Below are positions 1-9,436 of a DNA stretch of 64,000 bases, in pieces. Position 1 is the first letter of the stretch. Each line of letters opens with the position of its first letter. The DNA comes from Ruminococcus sp. (GTDB taxonomy: Bacteria; Bacillota; Clostridia; Oscillospirales; Ruminococcaceae): NCBI GenBank assembly GCA_017543335.1, contig JAFYGE010000011.1:1-64000 (forward strand), in the 5' to 3' direction. The notes under the pieces were generated by a model. That model had not been told where the DNA came from, searched no databases, and saw only the letters and a program-made list of their open reading frames with translations. A program made the translations under genes and the position numbers.

Positions 1-200
1 AGATCTCCATTGCTATTGCCACTCCTTGTTCCTCCTGTACACAAGCTCTTTCTCTTATTATTCAGGATTTTTATTTTTAGTGGCTCACTTTTTTATTATC
101 ATTTTGAGGCTAACTGGCTCAGTTTTATTTTAGCATACATACTCAGGGCTTTACTATTATTCGTTTTCAATAGAGTATACAATTGAAACAGTATAAACAA
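1..200. mobile_element. Possible IS21-type element end (remnant)
   Basis: No gene fits this first stretch. Two near-identical 12-mers, TGGCTCACTTTT at 81-92 and TGGCTCAGTTTT at 115-126, lie 34 bp apart. Short repeated terminal motifs containing GTGGCTCA are a feature I associate with IS21-family ends, and this would then be the inner edge of an element lying mostly left of the window. Bases 3-80 read open on the plus strand to a stop at 78-80, but I cannot assign the peptide. The rest, 128-200, holds nothing I recognise. The call is tentative. Confidence 0.3.
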
Positions 201-2423
201 TTATTCACGGTCTTTTAATATCTCTGCAAGACTTATCTTTCTAAGATATCTTCTGAGAATAAGATTACTTAGGAAATACGAAGCAAGAACAATTGCAGTA
301 ATAATGAGATATTCCTTGATAGTAAAGCTTGTGTCGAATGCACCGGCAACATTATAGACCATATAAGGGAATATCTGATTGATTGCAAGCTTGCATACAG
401 GAACAGCAATAATTCCAGTAATAATAACCGTATATAGAGTGCTTCCAAGGTAGAGTTTTTTTACTCTATTCTCATGATAGCCTAATACTTTAAGCAGTGA
501 AATATTGAATGTTGATTTGTCTATCATCATTTTAATGAGAAGGAACATAACAACAATGAATATAACTACTGACAGTACCAGAAGTACCACAATTGCTCCC
601 ATCATAGAGTCGAGGTATTTTTTTCCGGTAGTTTCAATATCATCTGAATTGACAACTGAAGAAACGTAATTATTATCTATATTCAATGCATTATCTGACA
701 TTAATATATTATAATAATTACTATCCATTCCAAAATATTCACGCATAATATCTATATCCATAAATAGATATAATCCGTATCCATATTCTTCAACGGACTT
801 AACTTTAAACTTGTGTTCTTTTTCTTCAAGAGTATCCTTAAGGGTTATCTCATCGCCTTTTTTCCAGTTGAATTTAGATGCAGCAGCTGATGATACTACA
901 ACTTCATTACCTGTACCGAGATCGAATTTAAAATATCTGCTGTCAGGTTTAATTCCCTGAAGCGAAGCTGTAAGATCACCTTCTGCATATTTACAGTAGC
1001 TGTCAAGCGACTTTACAAAAGCGGTTTCACTTTCTTCCGGCACATCAGGTGCAGGAGCTTTAAGAATATACATGTATTCAAAAGGTATATCGTCGTTAAG
1101 ACGGGTTGCGTAGTTATTCACGCCAGTATATACATTTATTCCGAATACCATAAGGAAAACTGCAAGGAACAAACCAATGAAAAGAGAAATATTATTCTTC
1201 TTTTCTCTTATAAATTGTCTGATCCTGAATTTGGTATCGAAGCTGAATCTGTTAAGATTCAATTTGCTCGTCTTGTTAGATACTTTCTGTTTCTTTATGA
1301 GTTTAAGAGGCTCAGCTGAAAGCTTTTTATTAAGGATAAACAGGTTAACAAGTATTGTTACAGCTACAGGAAGTACAAGTCCATAAAGCATCAGCCCAAG
1401 TGAGAAGGAATGCTGTACCTCTGGAAAAGAATATGCCTTTACAGTATCCTCACCCAAAACATCGGCAAGCACAAATCCCAGCACTGTACCCGTTATTCCG
1501 CCAAGAAGTGCAATTATAGCAGGTACGAGAATAAAACTTCCGATTATCTTTTTCTTAGTTATTCCCATAGCATAAATAGTACCTATAACCGAGCTATGCT
1601 TATCAATATTATGGCTTGTGAATACACTTATAATATATGCCATGAGTGCCATATAGAGTATTCCAAAATACATTGAGAACTGCTTATTAACCGCTACATC
1701 CTCTGAGCTTGCTTTTATTCTTGGATTGCTGGATGCAGTTATAAGACTGCTTAATCCTTCATTCTCAAGAGAATCTTTAATATCTTTGTTAGTATTTTCA
1801 CTGCCGAGTTTATATGCATAATTGAACTCTTTACTTATAAGGTTATCTGACTGCATCATGTTATCAAAAGATTCAGCATTTACAAAACCCAATCCGAAAT
1901 TATCCGGTTCAGCAAGCATATCTGTAACATTTTTCAGAACATTATCGTAATCAGGAACAGAACCTATACCTGAAACTTTATACTCACTTTCTCCGATCTT
2001 TATTACAGAACCGCAGCTGAGATCATGCTCTTCTGCATAATGCTTTTCAAGAACTATCTCATTATTATTCTGAGGAGTTTTTCCTTTATCAAGAGCAATT
2101 TTATTTATGGACTCTCTAACTTTATAAACTCTGAGAACAGAATCATCGTTTATATCAAGATCAAGAAAAAATTGTTCTTCGATATCAATTCCCGATGCAT
2201 TTAGCTCATTCAGCTTTTCATCGCTTACTTGTTGAGTAACTGAAAAATTACCGTCTTCAAGATTATTCTTTTCAGCACCTTTGGTGACGGTGTCAGTAAT
2301 AGATTCTGCCGAATAACTCAGACCCACTACAAGAAGTATTCCCAATGTTATTACCAGATACATCAGAACATTTCTAAGCAAATTGTGACGGGCATCACGT
2401 ATATTCATTTTCTCAAACAGCAT
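201..2423 (-). CDS. FtsX/MacB-type ABC transporter permease, last gene of the NRPS-PKS operon
   Basis: Membrane half of an ABC exporter, paired with the ATPase just upstream. One membrane helix sits near the N-terminus, followed by a large extracytoplasmic domain of about 220 residues, a block of three helices (about 255-380), a second extracytoplasmic part, and three C-terminal helices. This duplicated FtsX layout is known from antibiotic-peptide and lipoprotein exporters. An ATG at 2423 with GGAG eight bases upstream is a better start than the in-frame GTG at 2432. It follows the ATPase stop without a gap, so the pair is co-translated. As the last gene of the biosynthetic operon it most likely exports the product or confers self-resistance. 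That role is inferred from position. Confidence 0.9.
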   Translation of the reverse strand: MLFEKMNIRDARHNLLRNVLMYLVITLGILLVVGLSYSAESITDTVTKGAEKNNLEDGNFSVTQQVSDEKLNELNASGIDIEEQFFLDLDINDDSVLRVYKVRESINKIALDKGKTPQNNNEIVLEKHYAEEHDLSCGSVIKIGESEYKVSGIGSVPDYDNVLKNVTDMLAEPDNFGLGFVNAESFDNMMQSDNLISKEFNYAYKLGSENTNKDIKDSLENEGLSSLITASSNPRIKASSEDVAVNKQFSMYFGILYMALMAYIISVFTSHNIDKHSSVIGTIYAMGITKKKIIGSFILVPAIIALLGGITGTVLGFVLADVLGEDTVKAYSFPEVQHSFSLGLMLYGLVLPVAVTILVNLFILNKKLSAEPLKLIKKQKVSNKTSKLNLNRFSFDTKFRIRQFIREKKNNISLFIGLFLAVFLMVFGINVYTGVNNYATRLNDDIPFEYMYILKAPAPDVPEESETAFVKSLDSYCKYAEGDLTASLQGIKPDSRYFKFDLGTGNEVVVSSAAASKFNWKKGDEITLKDTLEEKEHKFKVKSVEEYGYGLYLFMDIDIMREYFGMDSNYYNILMSDNALNIDNNYVSSVVNSDDIETTGKKYLDSMMGAIVVLLVLSVVIFIVVMFLLIKMMIDKSTFNISLLKVLGYHENRVKKLYLGSTLYTVIITGIIAVPVCKLAINQIFPYMVYNVAGAFDTSFTIKEYLIITAIVLASYFLSNLILRRYLRKISLAEILKDRE

Positions 2424-2425
2424 GA

Positions 2426-3130
2426 TCACCACTCCAGTCTTTCAGCCGGTATGATATTGTCGTTCTCAACGAAATTATCGAGTTTGCCGTCTCTTATCTT
2501 TATAGAATAATGTGTCATATCCTGAATAGCAAGGTTATGTGTTACTATGAGCATTGTTGTTCCGTGAACCTGATTTATCCTTTCAAGTATCACGAGAATA
2601 TCTTTTGATGTCTTATAATCAAGTGCTCCTGTAGGCTCATCGCATAAAAGAAGTTTCGGATTTTTTGCAAGTGCTCTTGCTATTGAGCATCTTTGCTGCT
2701 GACCGCCTGAAAGCTGTGACGGGAATTTATTTTCATGTGCCTTCAGATCAAGCTCTTTGAGCAGATCATCCACGTTAAGCGGATGATCTGTAAGATTTTC
2801 GCAAACCTGTATATTCTCCCTTACAGTAAGATCAGGGAGAAGGTTATAGAACTGAAAAATAAATCCGAGATATTTCTGACGATAATCTACCAATTCTTTC
2901 TGTGAAAGTTTAGTAATATCTTTTCCGTCTATAATTATACTGCCGCTGTCAGCTCTGTCAAGTGCACCGATAACGTTCAGAAAAGTGGATTTGCCAGAAC
3001 CACTTGGTCCGACAATAGAATACATTTTTCCCTCTTCAATATCAAGACTGATATCATTCAGTACTTGAACTTTATTCTCACCGGCATTGTAAAACTTATT
3101 TATGTTCTTTACTTCAATAAGATGACTCAT
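2426..3130 (-). CDS. ABC transporter ATP-binding protein (LolD/MacB type)
   Basis: Cytoplasmic ATPase of 234 residues, the usual size for this family. Walker A is GPSGSGKST near residue 40, the Q-loop falls in FQFYNLLP, the signature is LSGGQQQR near 141, Walker B is LLLCDEPTGALD, and a switch histidine follows in VTHN. It should energise the permease encoded directly downstream. It starts 36 bases after the last NRPS-PKS gene and faces the same way, so it belongs to that operon. Substrate is not readable from sequence; export of the NRPS-PKS product is the natural inference. Confidence 0.95.
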   Translation of the reverse strand: MSHLIEVKNINKFYNAGENKVQVLNDISLDIEEGKMYSIVGPSGSGKSTFLNVIGALDRADSGSIIIDGKDITKLSQKELVDYRQKYLGFIFQFYNLLPDLTVRENIQVCENLTDHPLNVDDLLKELDLKAHENKFPSQLSGGQQQRCSIARALAKNPKLLLCDEPTGALDYKTSKDILVILERINQVHGTTMLIVTHNLAIQDMTHYSIKIRDGKLDNFVENDNIIPAERLEW

Positions 3131-3166
3131 AAAAAATTACTTCCTTTATTATTAAAATTGTTTGGA

Positions 3167-5263
3167 TCAGAAATCATAATCTTCTGTCTGTATATCGGGT
3201 GATGAGAAACCTAATGTACCGATACCTGCATCCGGAGATTCTATGATCTGTTCCAACATACTGATATAATTGCTTATGAATGTTTCAATGGTCTTTTTAT
3301 AGTACAGATCAGAATTGTACTCAACTGTACCGATAATATTATCATCTTGTTCTATAAGAGTTGCTGTCATTTCAAATTTTGATGAATATGACGGAAGCTC
3401 GCTTACTTCTAATGAAAAAGCATCATTTTTGATATTTCCTGTTCCGAAATTCTGATATGCGAGCATAAACTGAATAAGCGGCAGATACGACCTGTCTCTC
3501 TTGAATTTTGTAACATTGACTATCTCTTCAAAAGGAAGCTCTGAATTGGTATAGATATTTACGAATCTGCTTCTTACCTCGTTCAGAAGTTCCTTTACAG
3601 TCATTTCATCATTGAACTTATTTCTTATTATAACAGTATTTACAAAGAAACCGATAAGCTCCTTGAATTCAGCTGAATTTCTGTTTGCAAAAGGAATACC
3701 GATGCAGATATCATCTGAACCTGTATACTTTGAAAGAGTAAGTGCAAAAGCACTCTCAATGAGCATGAACAGCGTGATATTATTAGACTTTGCAAAAGTA
3801 TTTGCTTTAGCAAAAATCTCTTTTCCTATCTCGAACTCATAATAATCCCCGTTGTAAGTAACTATATCAGGTCTCTGCTTATCTATCGGAAATTTAAGTA
3901 TTCCGTTTATTCCATCAAGTTCCTTTTTCCAGAATTCACGCTGTTTATCAGCCTGTTTGCTTCTGAGAAATTCTTCTTCATGGATAATATAATCAGAATA
4001 TTGAGTCTTTAATGGCTGAGGGACATAATCCCTGTTCTTCATAAATTCCTCATAATATTTAAGAACTTCTGCTGCAAATACACCGTAGGAATATCCGTCA
4101 CCTGCAATATGATGCAAATTTACTGCCCAATAATATGTACCGTTTTTGCTTTTTACAATAAGGCTCTTTATAGGTATCTCAGAATAAAGATCTACATTAA
4201 GATCATAATTGCTGATGTAAGAGAGCACCTTATCTTCGTCCATATCGTTAAGTTCTAAGTATTCATTGCTAAAGGTGTAATCCTCAAGTACAATCTGAGA
4301 ATAATTATCTCCCTGCTTTTTGTATATTGTATGCAGAACATCATGTCTTTTTACAATAGCATCAAGACTCATGCGAAATACTTCCGGATCAAATTCTCCG
4401 CTTACCTTATGCAGCATCGACATATTGTATATTGCAGCATTAGAAGTCTGATCTGCTAAGAAAAGCATTTGCTGTTGATTATATGATGTCATTTCAGTAG
4501 ACTGCGTCAGGGAGTTCTTTTTTGAAGTTTCATCACCTTCATCAGGCGACTGACTATTCATTAAAGAAACTATATAGTCAGCAAGTGAAGAAACTGAAGT
4601 ATATTTATACATATCAGAAAATTCGAGATGTATATTTGTTCTTTCTTCAACTGCATCAGCTACATCCATAGCTTCAAGAGAATTTGCTCCGATATCAAAA
4701 AGATCGTCATCATTACTGAATTCTTCGATATCAAGTTCTTCTGACCATATATCACGCAGTATCTCAATAACCTCATCTCTTGTCATTACAGCAGCAGTCT
4801 TTACATCTTCTTCCGCAGACTTGACCTTTTCTTTTATATCCGGCCATGAATAGGTTTTAGCAAAAGGATATGTACTTATATGTACTCTTGCATATTCAGT
4901 ATTTTTATAGAATCTTTCCCAATCTATATTCACGCCCATAGAGTACAACTCAGATAGTGCTCTATATATTGAATTCTTTTCACTGTTTAAAGCATAGATA
5001 ACTTTGATACCGCTCAGATCATCCTCATTTTCTATGCAATCAGCAAGGCAGCCTTTGCATCCAATTTCAAGTACTGCAACAGGATACTTGCTTTTAACAG
5101 TGATATCCGCCATGAACTTTTTAAAAGCTTCAAAGTCGACCGTAGCATCATTGCTCTTTCTTACGGCTTCTAACGCCTTATCAAGTTCTATTTTGCCGCT
5201 TACATAATCTCCTGCGTACTTTCCAGCACCTGCTGAAACTATTTTATATGGAGTTATTCCCAT
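3167..5263 (-). CDS. Hybrid PKS-NRPS fragment: degenerate AT, carrier protein, condensation domain
   Basis: Downstream half of a split megasynthase. The first 150 residues are the rear of an acyltransferase-like region, but where the family has GHSxGE this one reads SAGAGKYAG, so the nucleophilic serine is absent and the core is shortened. A carrier domain follows (DIGANSLEAMD, near residue 193), then a condensation domain of about 430 residues with an intact HHIAGDGYS motif near 380. There is no thioesterase. Homology continues upstream of this ATG: bases 5264-5497 in the same frame encode the missing AT N-terminus, joining the KS gene through a -1 shift. The protein may therefore be made only if the ribosome shifts frame, or the two halves may work apart. 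Confidence 0.85.
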   Translation of the reverse strand: MGITPYKIVSAGAGKYAGDYVSGKIELDKALEAVRKSNDATVDFEAFKKFMADITVKSKYPVAVLEIGCKGCLADCIENEDDLSGIKVIYALNSEKNSIYRALSELYSMGVNIDWERFYKNTEYARVHISTYPFAKTYSWPDIKEKVKSAEEDVKTAAVMTRDEVIEILRDIWSEELDIEEFSNDDDLFDIGANSLEAMDVADAVEERTNIHLEFSDMYKYTSVSSLADYIVSLMNSQSPDEGDETSKKNSLTQSTEMTSYNQQQMLFLADQTSNAAIYNMSMLHKVSGEFDPEVFRMSLDAIVKRHDVLHTIYKKQGDNYSQIVLEDYTFSNEYLELNDMDEDKVLSYISNYDLNVDLYSEIPIKSLIVKSKNGTYYWAVNLHHIAGDGYSYGVFAAEVLKYYEEFMKNRDYVPQPLKTQYSDYIIHEEEFLRSKQADKQREFWKKELDGINGILKFPIDKQRPDIVTYNGDYYEFEIGKEIFAKANTFAKSNNITLFMLIESAFALTLSKYTGSDDICIGIPFANRNSAEFKELIGFFVNTVIIRNKFNDEMTVKELLNEVRSRFVNIYTNSELPFEEIVNVTKFKRDRSYLPLIQFMLAYQNFGTGNIKNDAFSLEVSELPSYSSKFEMTATLIEQDDNIIGTVEYNSDLYYKKTIETFISNYISMLEQIIESPDAGIGTLGFSSPDIQTEDYDF

Positions 5264-5478
5264 TGAAACAACTGCATTATAGATACCGGAATATACAGCA
5301 AAATTACGTATATTCTCATCTGTATTACCGGCTTTATCGATTATCTGCTCATATGTCTTTTTAAATTCCGGATATACAGATGAAAGATACTCTGCATCTT
5401 CGCTGCTGAAAGTGCAGTCTCCGGAAAAAAGGAATATAACTTCGTGTTCTTCTGCTTCGGTAACTTTTATATCACTTT

Positions 5479-6957
5479 TTAACTTTCTATCATTTCCTCA
5501 TCATTTTTTACGCAGAATGAAGTTCTGAATTTAAAGTCCTTACGACCTTTATTAAGTGTATAAGCTATGTCACCGAGTGGGAATTTTCCGACGTCGTTAA
5601 GCAGTTTATTACAGTATTCGCCAACGGCTTCTTCTCTGTCACCGCTTATAGTAATAAGGTATTCCGGCTCTGTTTTCTTTCCATAATAATGTTCTTTATG
5701 ATCGCCAAGAATCACATGAACATTAGTACCGCTTGCTCCGAAAGCACTTAAACTGATATACCTGTTTTTGTCTGTGATCCAATCTTCAGTTTCTGTGATC
5801 GGATAAACCGGAGAATTTTTGAAATCAATAAGCGGATTCAGTTTGTTAAGACGGCAAAGCGGATACTTTTTGTTATTTTCAAAAGATGTAATGCCCTTTA
5901 TCATGCTCACTACTCCGGCTGCTGAACCAAGATGTGAAAAATTCGACTTCAGACTTCCAATAGGACAAAACTGTTTCTTATCAGTAAAGCTTGAAAAAGC
6001 TTCGGTAAGTCCTTGTATCTCAATAGGGTCCCCTATCTTTGTACCTGTTCCGTGAGCTTCAATATAGCCTATATCCTCGGCATTGATGCCAGACTTTTTT
6101 ATTGCCTTTCTGATAACATCTGCCTGTGCTTTCGAGCTTGGAGCAGTCAAGCTGTTAGAACGTCCTCCGTCCTGATTAGCAGCAGCACTTTTTATAACTG
6201 CATAAATAGGATCTTTATCCCTTACTGCATCATCATATCTTTTCAGGAATAATACTCCTGCACCCTCTCCGAGATTTATACCGTCAGCACACTCATCAAA
6301 AGTATTGCATCTTGCACTTGGAGATATAAGCTGAAGATTATCTATTTGTGCGTAATTCCACGGACGAGCTCTGAATTCCAGCGTGATACCGCCTGCAAGT
6401 GCCATATCTGCCTCACCTGCATTTAGCTTGACACAAGAATCGTAGATCGCATACAATGAAGATGAGCAAGCCGTTTCTACTACAGCAGCCTCACCCTCAA
6501 GATCAAGAGTATACGATATTCTTCCGGCAAGTGCATCAAGGAAGCTTCCGAGGAAAGCTATTCCAGTATTATCTGTTATATGATCGTCATACATATGACT
6601 GTTATGTACACCGATCATTACTGATGTATTTGTTCCTCTTAGGTCATCTGGTGAATAGCCTCCGTCTTCAATGGCAGAATAAGCAAGCTCCAGTATCATC
6701 TTCTGCTGCGGATCCATATTCTTTGCTTCCTGACGGGATATATTGAAGAAATTGTAATCAAAATACTGTACACCGTCAATATAAGCTGCATCAAAATATT
6801 TTATGTTCTTGTCAAGCTTCAGAAGATCTCTTCTTTCATCCTTAAATGGAACTACACAATCGACCTTATTTACGAAAATGTCATTCAACTCGCTAAGATC
6901 ACTTATTCCCGGAAGTCTTCCGCTAAGTCCGATAATAGCAATATCCGTATTTTTCAT
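5479..6957 (-). CDS. PKS ketosynthase fragment, upstream half of a frameshifted KS-AT*-ACP-C gene
   Basis: A nearly complete ketosynthase of about 430 residues with the active cysteine in ETACSSS (near residue 162), the first histidine in EAHGTGT and the second in NFSHLGSAAG, so it should be able to condense. The KS-to-AT linker begins and then stops at TAA 5479-5481. The other frame carries on with AT-like, ACP and C sequence and is open from 5497, so the halves overlap by about 18 bases in a -1 relation. AAAGGATAAT precedes the ATG. I see no clear slippery heptamer, so an inactivating indel or a sequence error is as likely as programmed shifting. Confidence 0.85.
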   Translation of the reverse strand: MKNTDIAIIGLSGRLPGISDLSELNDIFVNKVDCVVPFKDERRDLLKLDKNIKYFDAAYIDGVQYFDYNFFNISRQEAKNMDPQQKMILELAYSAIEDGGYSPDDLRGTNTSVMIGVHNSHMYDDHITDNTGIAFLGSFLDALAGRISYTLDLEGEAAVVETACSSSLYAIYDSCVKLNAGEADMALAGGITLEFRARPWNYAQIDNLQLISPSARCNTFDECADGINLGEGAGVLFLKRYDDAVRDKDPIYAVIKSAAANQDGGRSNSLTAPSSKAQADVIRKAIKKSGINAEDIGYIEAHGTGTKIGDPIEIQGLTEAFSSFTDKKQFCPIGSLKSNFSHLGSAAGVVSMIKGITSFENNKKYPLCRLNKLNPLIDFKNSPVYPITETEDWITDKNRYISLSAFGASGTNVHVILGDHKEHYYGKKTEPEYLITISGDREEAVGEYCNKLLNDVGKFPLGDIAYTLNKGRKDFKFRTSFCVKNDEEMIES

Positions 6958-7003
6958 ATTATCCTTTACCTTTCTTTAAATAATAGCTCTCAGGAAGCTA
7001 TAT

Positions 7004-9436
7004 TCAAAAGCTGATATTTTCTATCTCATCCGATTCTTCTGAATTGACTGTACTGTCGATATATTCTGATATCTTGTATACTGTTGCACGATCAAAGAGC
7101 TCTCCGATATTAAATTCTATAGAAAACTCGCTGTTAAGTTTCAGGAGCATTTTTAGTACCGTTATAGAATTTCCGCCAACTTCAAAAAACTTGTCATGAA
7201 TACCAAATGAAGTCTTTTCACCAAGAATATCCTTCCATATATTATAGACTTTCTGCTGTGTTTCGGTAAGTTTTGCCCTGTTATACCATTCGATTTCAGA
7301 GCCGCTTAAATAACCTGTCTTCAGGTCTGATGTTCTGAATAATGGAACTAAACCGTCCATTACTTCTGCGGCAGGCATCTTATTTTTATCTGAACTTATA
7401 AGAAGTGCAGCACCCTCCTGAGCATCATATATGACATTGTATCCGTCCCCAAGAGTACTGTTCATCAGAACTATATCTTCAGCAAGATTCTTCACAGCTA
7501 TACAGCTTTTCAGATCAGGAGCTCCGGTATTGTTAACATCATAGGCAATGCTTATACCATACTTCTCAAAAAGCTCCCAGCGTTTTTCACTGCCGAGAGA
7601 ACCGGTGTAATAAACGGCAAGTATACCGTTATTTTCAAGCGATCCGATCTTTACTAACGTGATATTATACTTTTCTGACAATTCCTCAGCAAGTTCTTCA
7701 GCATCTACGATCTTATCCCCTGACAATATGAGTCTTGAAGCAGAATTATCGATATTCAGCTTTCCATTTTCATCTATCATTGCGATTTGACCTGTACTGA
7801 ACCATTTATCACTGTTCTTACAGAATAATTTACCGGCAAAGCAGTCTGGAACTGATCTCATTTTATCATCAAGCAGGCAGATACTATTATCTCCGGTACT
7901 TATTACTGATACGATATCCTCGTCAACATCGGCTTCTTCAAAAAGCTTTATTGGGGAGTACCCATCATTGATCGCACGGTCATTTTTCTCACCGCACAAC
8001 AGAACATCACTGCAATTTTTATCAATATCACTAAGCATATTTTCAAGCACAGAAAAATAAGCATCGATAATGCATCTTACCCTGTTCTCAGAAAAATATT
8101 TCTCAGAAAATTCAGCCTGAATATCTATACCGTCTTCATCCTTATCAAGAGCTATAACAGCAAGATCAAGAGTAAAGTCGTTATTATTTCCACGTTCAAT
8201 ATTCTCAAGTGATATTTTTGTACCGTCAGCTACTGTTTCAGCTCCCTCACCCATACCGCTGAGCATTTTTTTGCTGTGAACGGAGAATATCATCTGATAC
8301 AACGGATTAACGCCGTCTATACGCTGAAAATCAGTATTGCCGATAAGTTCGCTTAGAACTACTGATGAATGGTCCATGCCCTTGAAAAGAGTGCTTTTTA
8401 CATGGTCGATATATTCCTTAACTGTACCTTCAATATGAGTATCTACCGGCAGTATGATAACGGATGCGAAGTCTCCGACTGTGCCGAGATAATTTATGTC
8501 ATCTCTGTTAGCAAGTGTCGTACCGAAATTTATATTATCCTTATTGGCATAACGTCCGATAGTATAAGCAAAACCTGAAAGCATAACAGCATGGAGATTG
8601 CTTGATATAGCTGCAGTTACCTCCTTGACCTTATCAGCGAGCTCTTTTTTCATTGGTATAGTAATGACTGAGGAGCGGCTTTCACGGTCGTTTTCTCTTC
8701 CGTATGAAGTCGGAAGATCAGCAAATCCATCATTAGCAGCCAATTTTTCCTTCCAGTAAGCCATGTTTTCCTTACGTTTTTCTTTCATTCTGTCACTTTT
8801 TTCATTTATGACATATCTGGCATACTGATATTTTCCTGCTTTTAATTCTTTTCCTTTATACGCATCTATAAGATTCTTACAGATAAGTCCATCAGACCAG
8901 CCATCACTGATTATATGATGCACCGACACATAGAGTATGTACTTTTTTTCACCAGTTTTCAAAAGTCTGAAACGTATAGGATACTCATTGAAAAGGTCAA
9001 AATTTCTTAAACAGAATTCCTTTTCTCTTTCCTGTGCCTCAGCTTCATTGGCTGATTCAATATACTCGATGTCAAAAACAGCATCCCTGTCAAGATACTG
9101 ATAAGGTTCACCGTCTAACTCGAAATATCTGAACCTGAAAATATCCTGACTGTTCCAAAGATTTTCAGCACTTTTCTTTATTCTCTCCGGGTCACCGCCA
9201 TCAAATACTATTTTGAATATCGGATTATAATATGGATTTTCCTTTTGTGCATCTATTCTTGTAACGCTCCATATTCCCTTTTGATTATTACCGAGCGGAT
9301 AAATGCCGTATCTTTGTCCGTCTGAGCGAATTGTATCTGCAAATTTGCGATATTCTGCACCTGCAAGTGTCTTTACCTTTTCATACAGATTCAAGGCTTC
9401 ATGCCCTCCTTCCGGTTTTAGAGCGGCGGCGTGCAT
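7004..9436 (-). CDS. NRPS protein: condensation domain, vestigial adenylation domain, PCP
   Basis: The condensation domain (about residues 45-480) has HHIISDGWS near 170 and should be active. The next 240 residues resemble only the C-terminal side of an adenylation domain (a TGQIA segment, then a GRxDxxIKxxG-like segment) and lack the ATP-binding TSGTTGxPKG core, so self-loading is not expected. A PCP follows with the phosphopantetheine serine in EVGGNSIT near 757. Its carrier must be charged by another protein. The frame overlaps the previous gene; a TTG at 9394 with AGGAGG ten bases upstream is a plausible true start in place of the ATG at 9436. The C domain begins well after either. Confidence 0.85.
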   Translation of the reverse strand: MHAAALKPEGGHEALNLYEKVKTLAGAEYRKFADTIRSDGQRYGIYPLGNNQKGIWSVTRIDAQKENPYYNPIFKIVFDGGDPERIKKSAENLWNSQDIFRFRYFELDGEPYQYLDRDAVFDIEYIESANEAEAQEREKEFCLRNFDLFNEYPIRFRLLKTGEKKYILYVSVHHIISDGWSDGLICKNLIDAYKGKELKAGKYQYARYVINEKSDRMKEKRKENMAYWKEKLAANDGFADLPTSYGRENDRESRSSVITIPMKKELADKVKEVTAAISSNLHAVMLSGFAYTIGRYANKDNINFGTTLANRDDINYLGTVGDFASVIILPVDTHIEGTVKEYIDHVKSTLFKGMDHSSVVLSELIGNTDFQRIDGVNPLYQMIFSVHSKKMLSGMGEGAETVADGTKISLENIERGNNNDFTLDLAVIALDKDEDGIDIQAEFSEKYFSENRVRCIIDAYFSVLENMLSDIDKNCSDVLLCGEKNDRAINDGYSPIKLFEEADVDEDIVSVISTGDNSICLLDDKMRSVPDCFAGKLFCKNSDKWFSTGQIAMIDENGKLNIDNSASRLILSGDKIVDAEELAEELSEKYNITLVKIGSLENNGILAVYYTGSLGSEKRWELFEKYGISIAYDVNNTGAPDLKSCIAVKNLAEDIVLMNSTLGDGYNVIYDAQEGAALLISSDKNKMPAAEVMDGLVPLFRTSDLKTGYLSGSEIEWYNRAKLTETQQKVYNIWKDILGEKTSFGIHDKFFEVGGNSITVLKMLLKLNSEFSIEFNIGELFDRATVYKISEYIDSTVNSEESDEIENISF

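Noticed and set aside
3167..5263. Terminal thioesterase at the end of the last synthase protein
   Set aside because: After the C domain only a short acidic tail is left; no GxSxG is present.
5478..5500. Programmed -1 frameshift site in the KS/AT gene
   Set aside because: The overlap has no X-XXY-YYZ heptamer in the right phase and no obvious downstream pseudoknot, so I report the split without calling it programmed.
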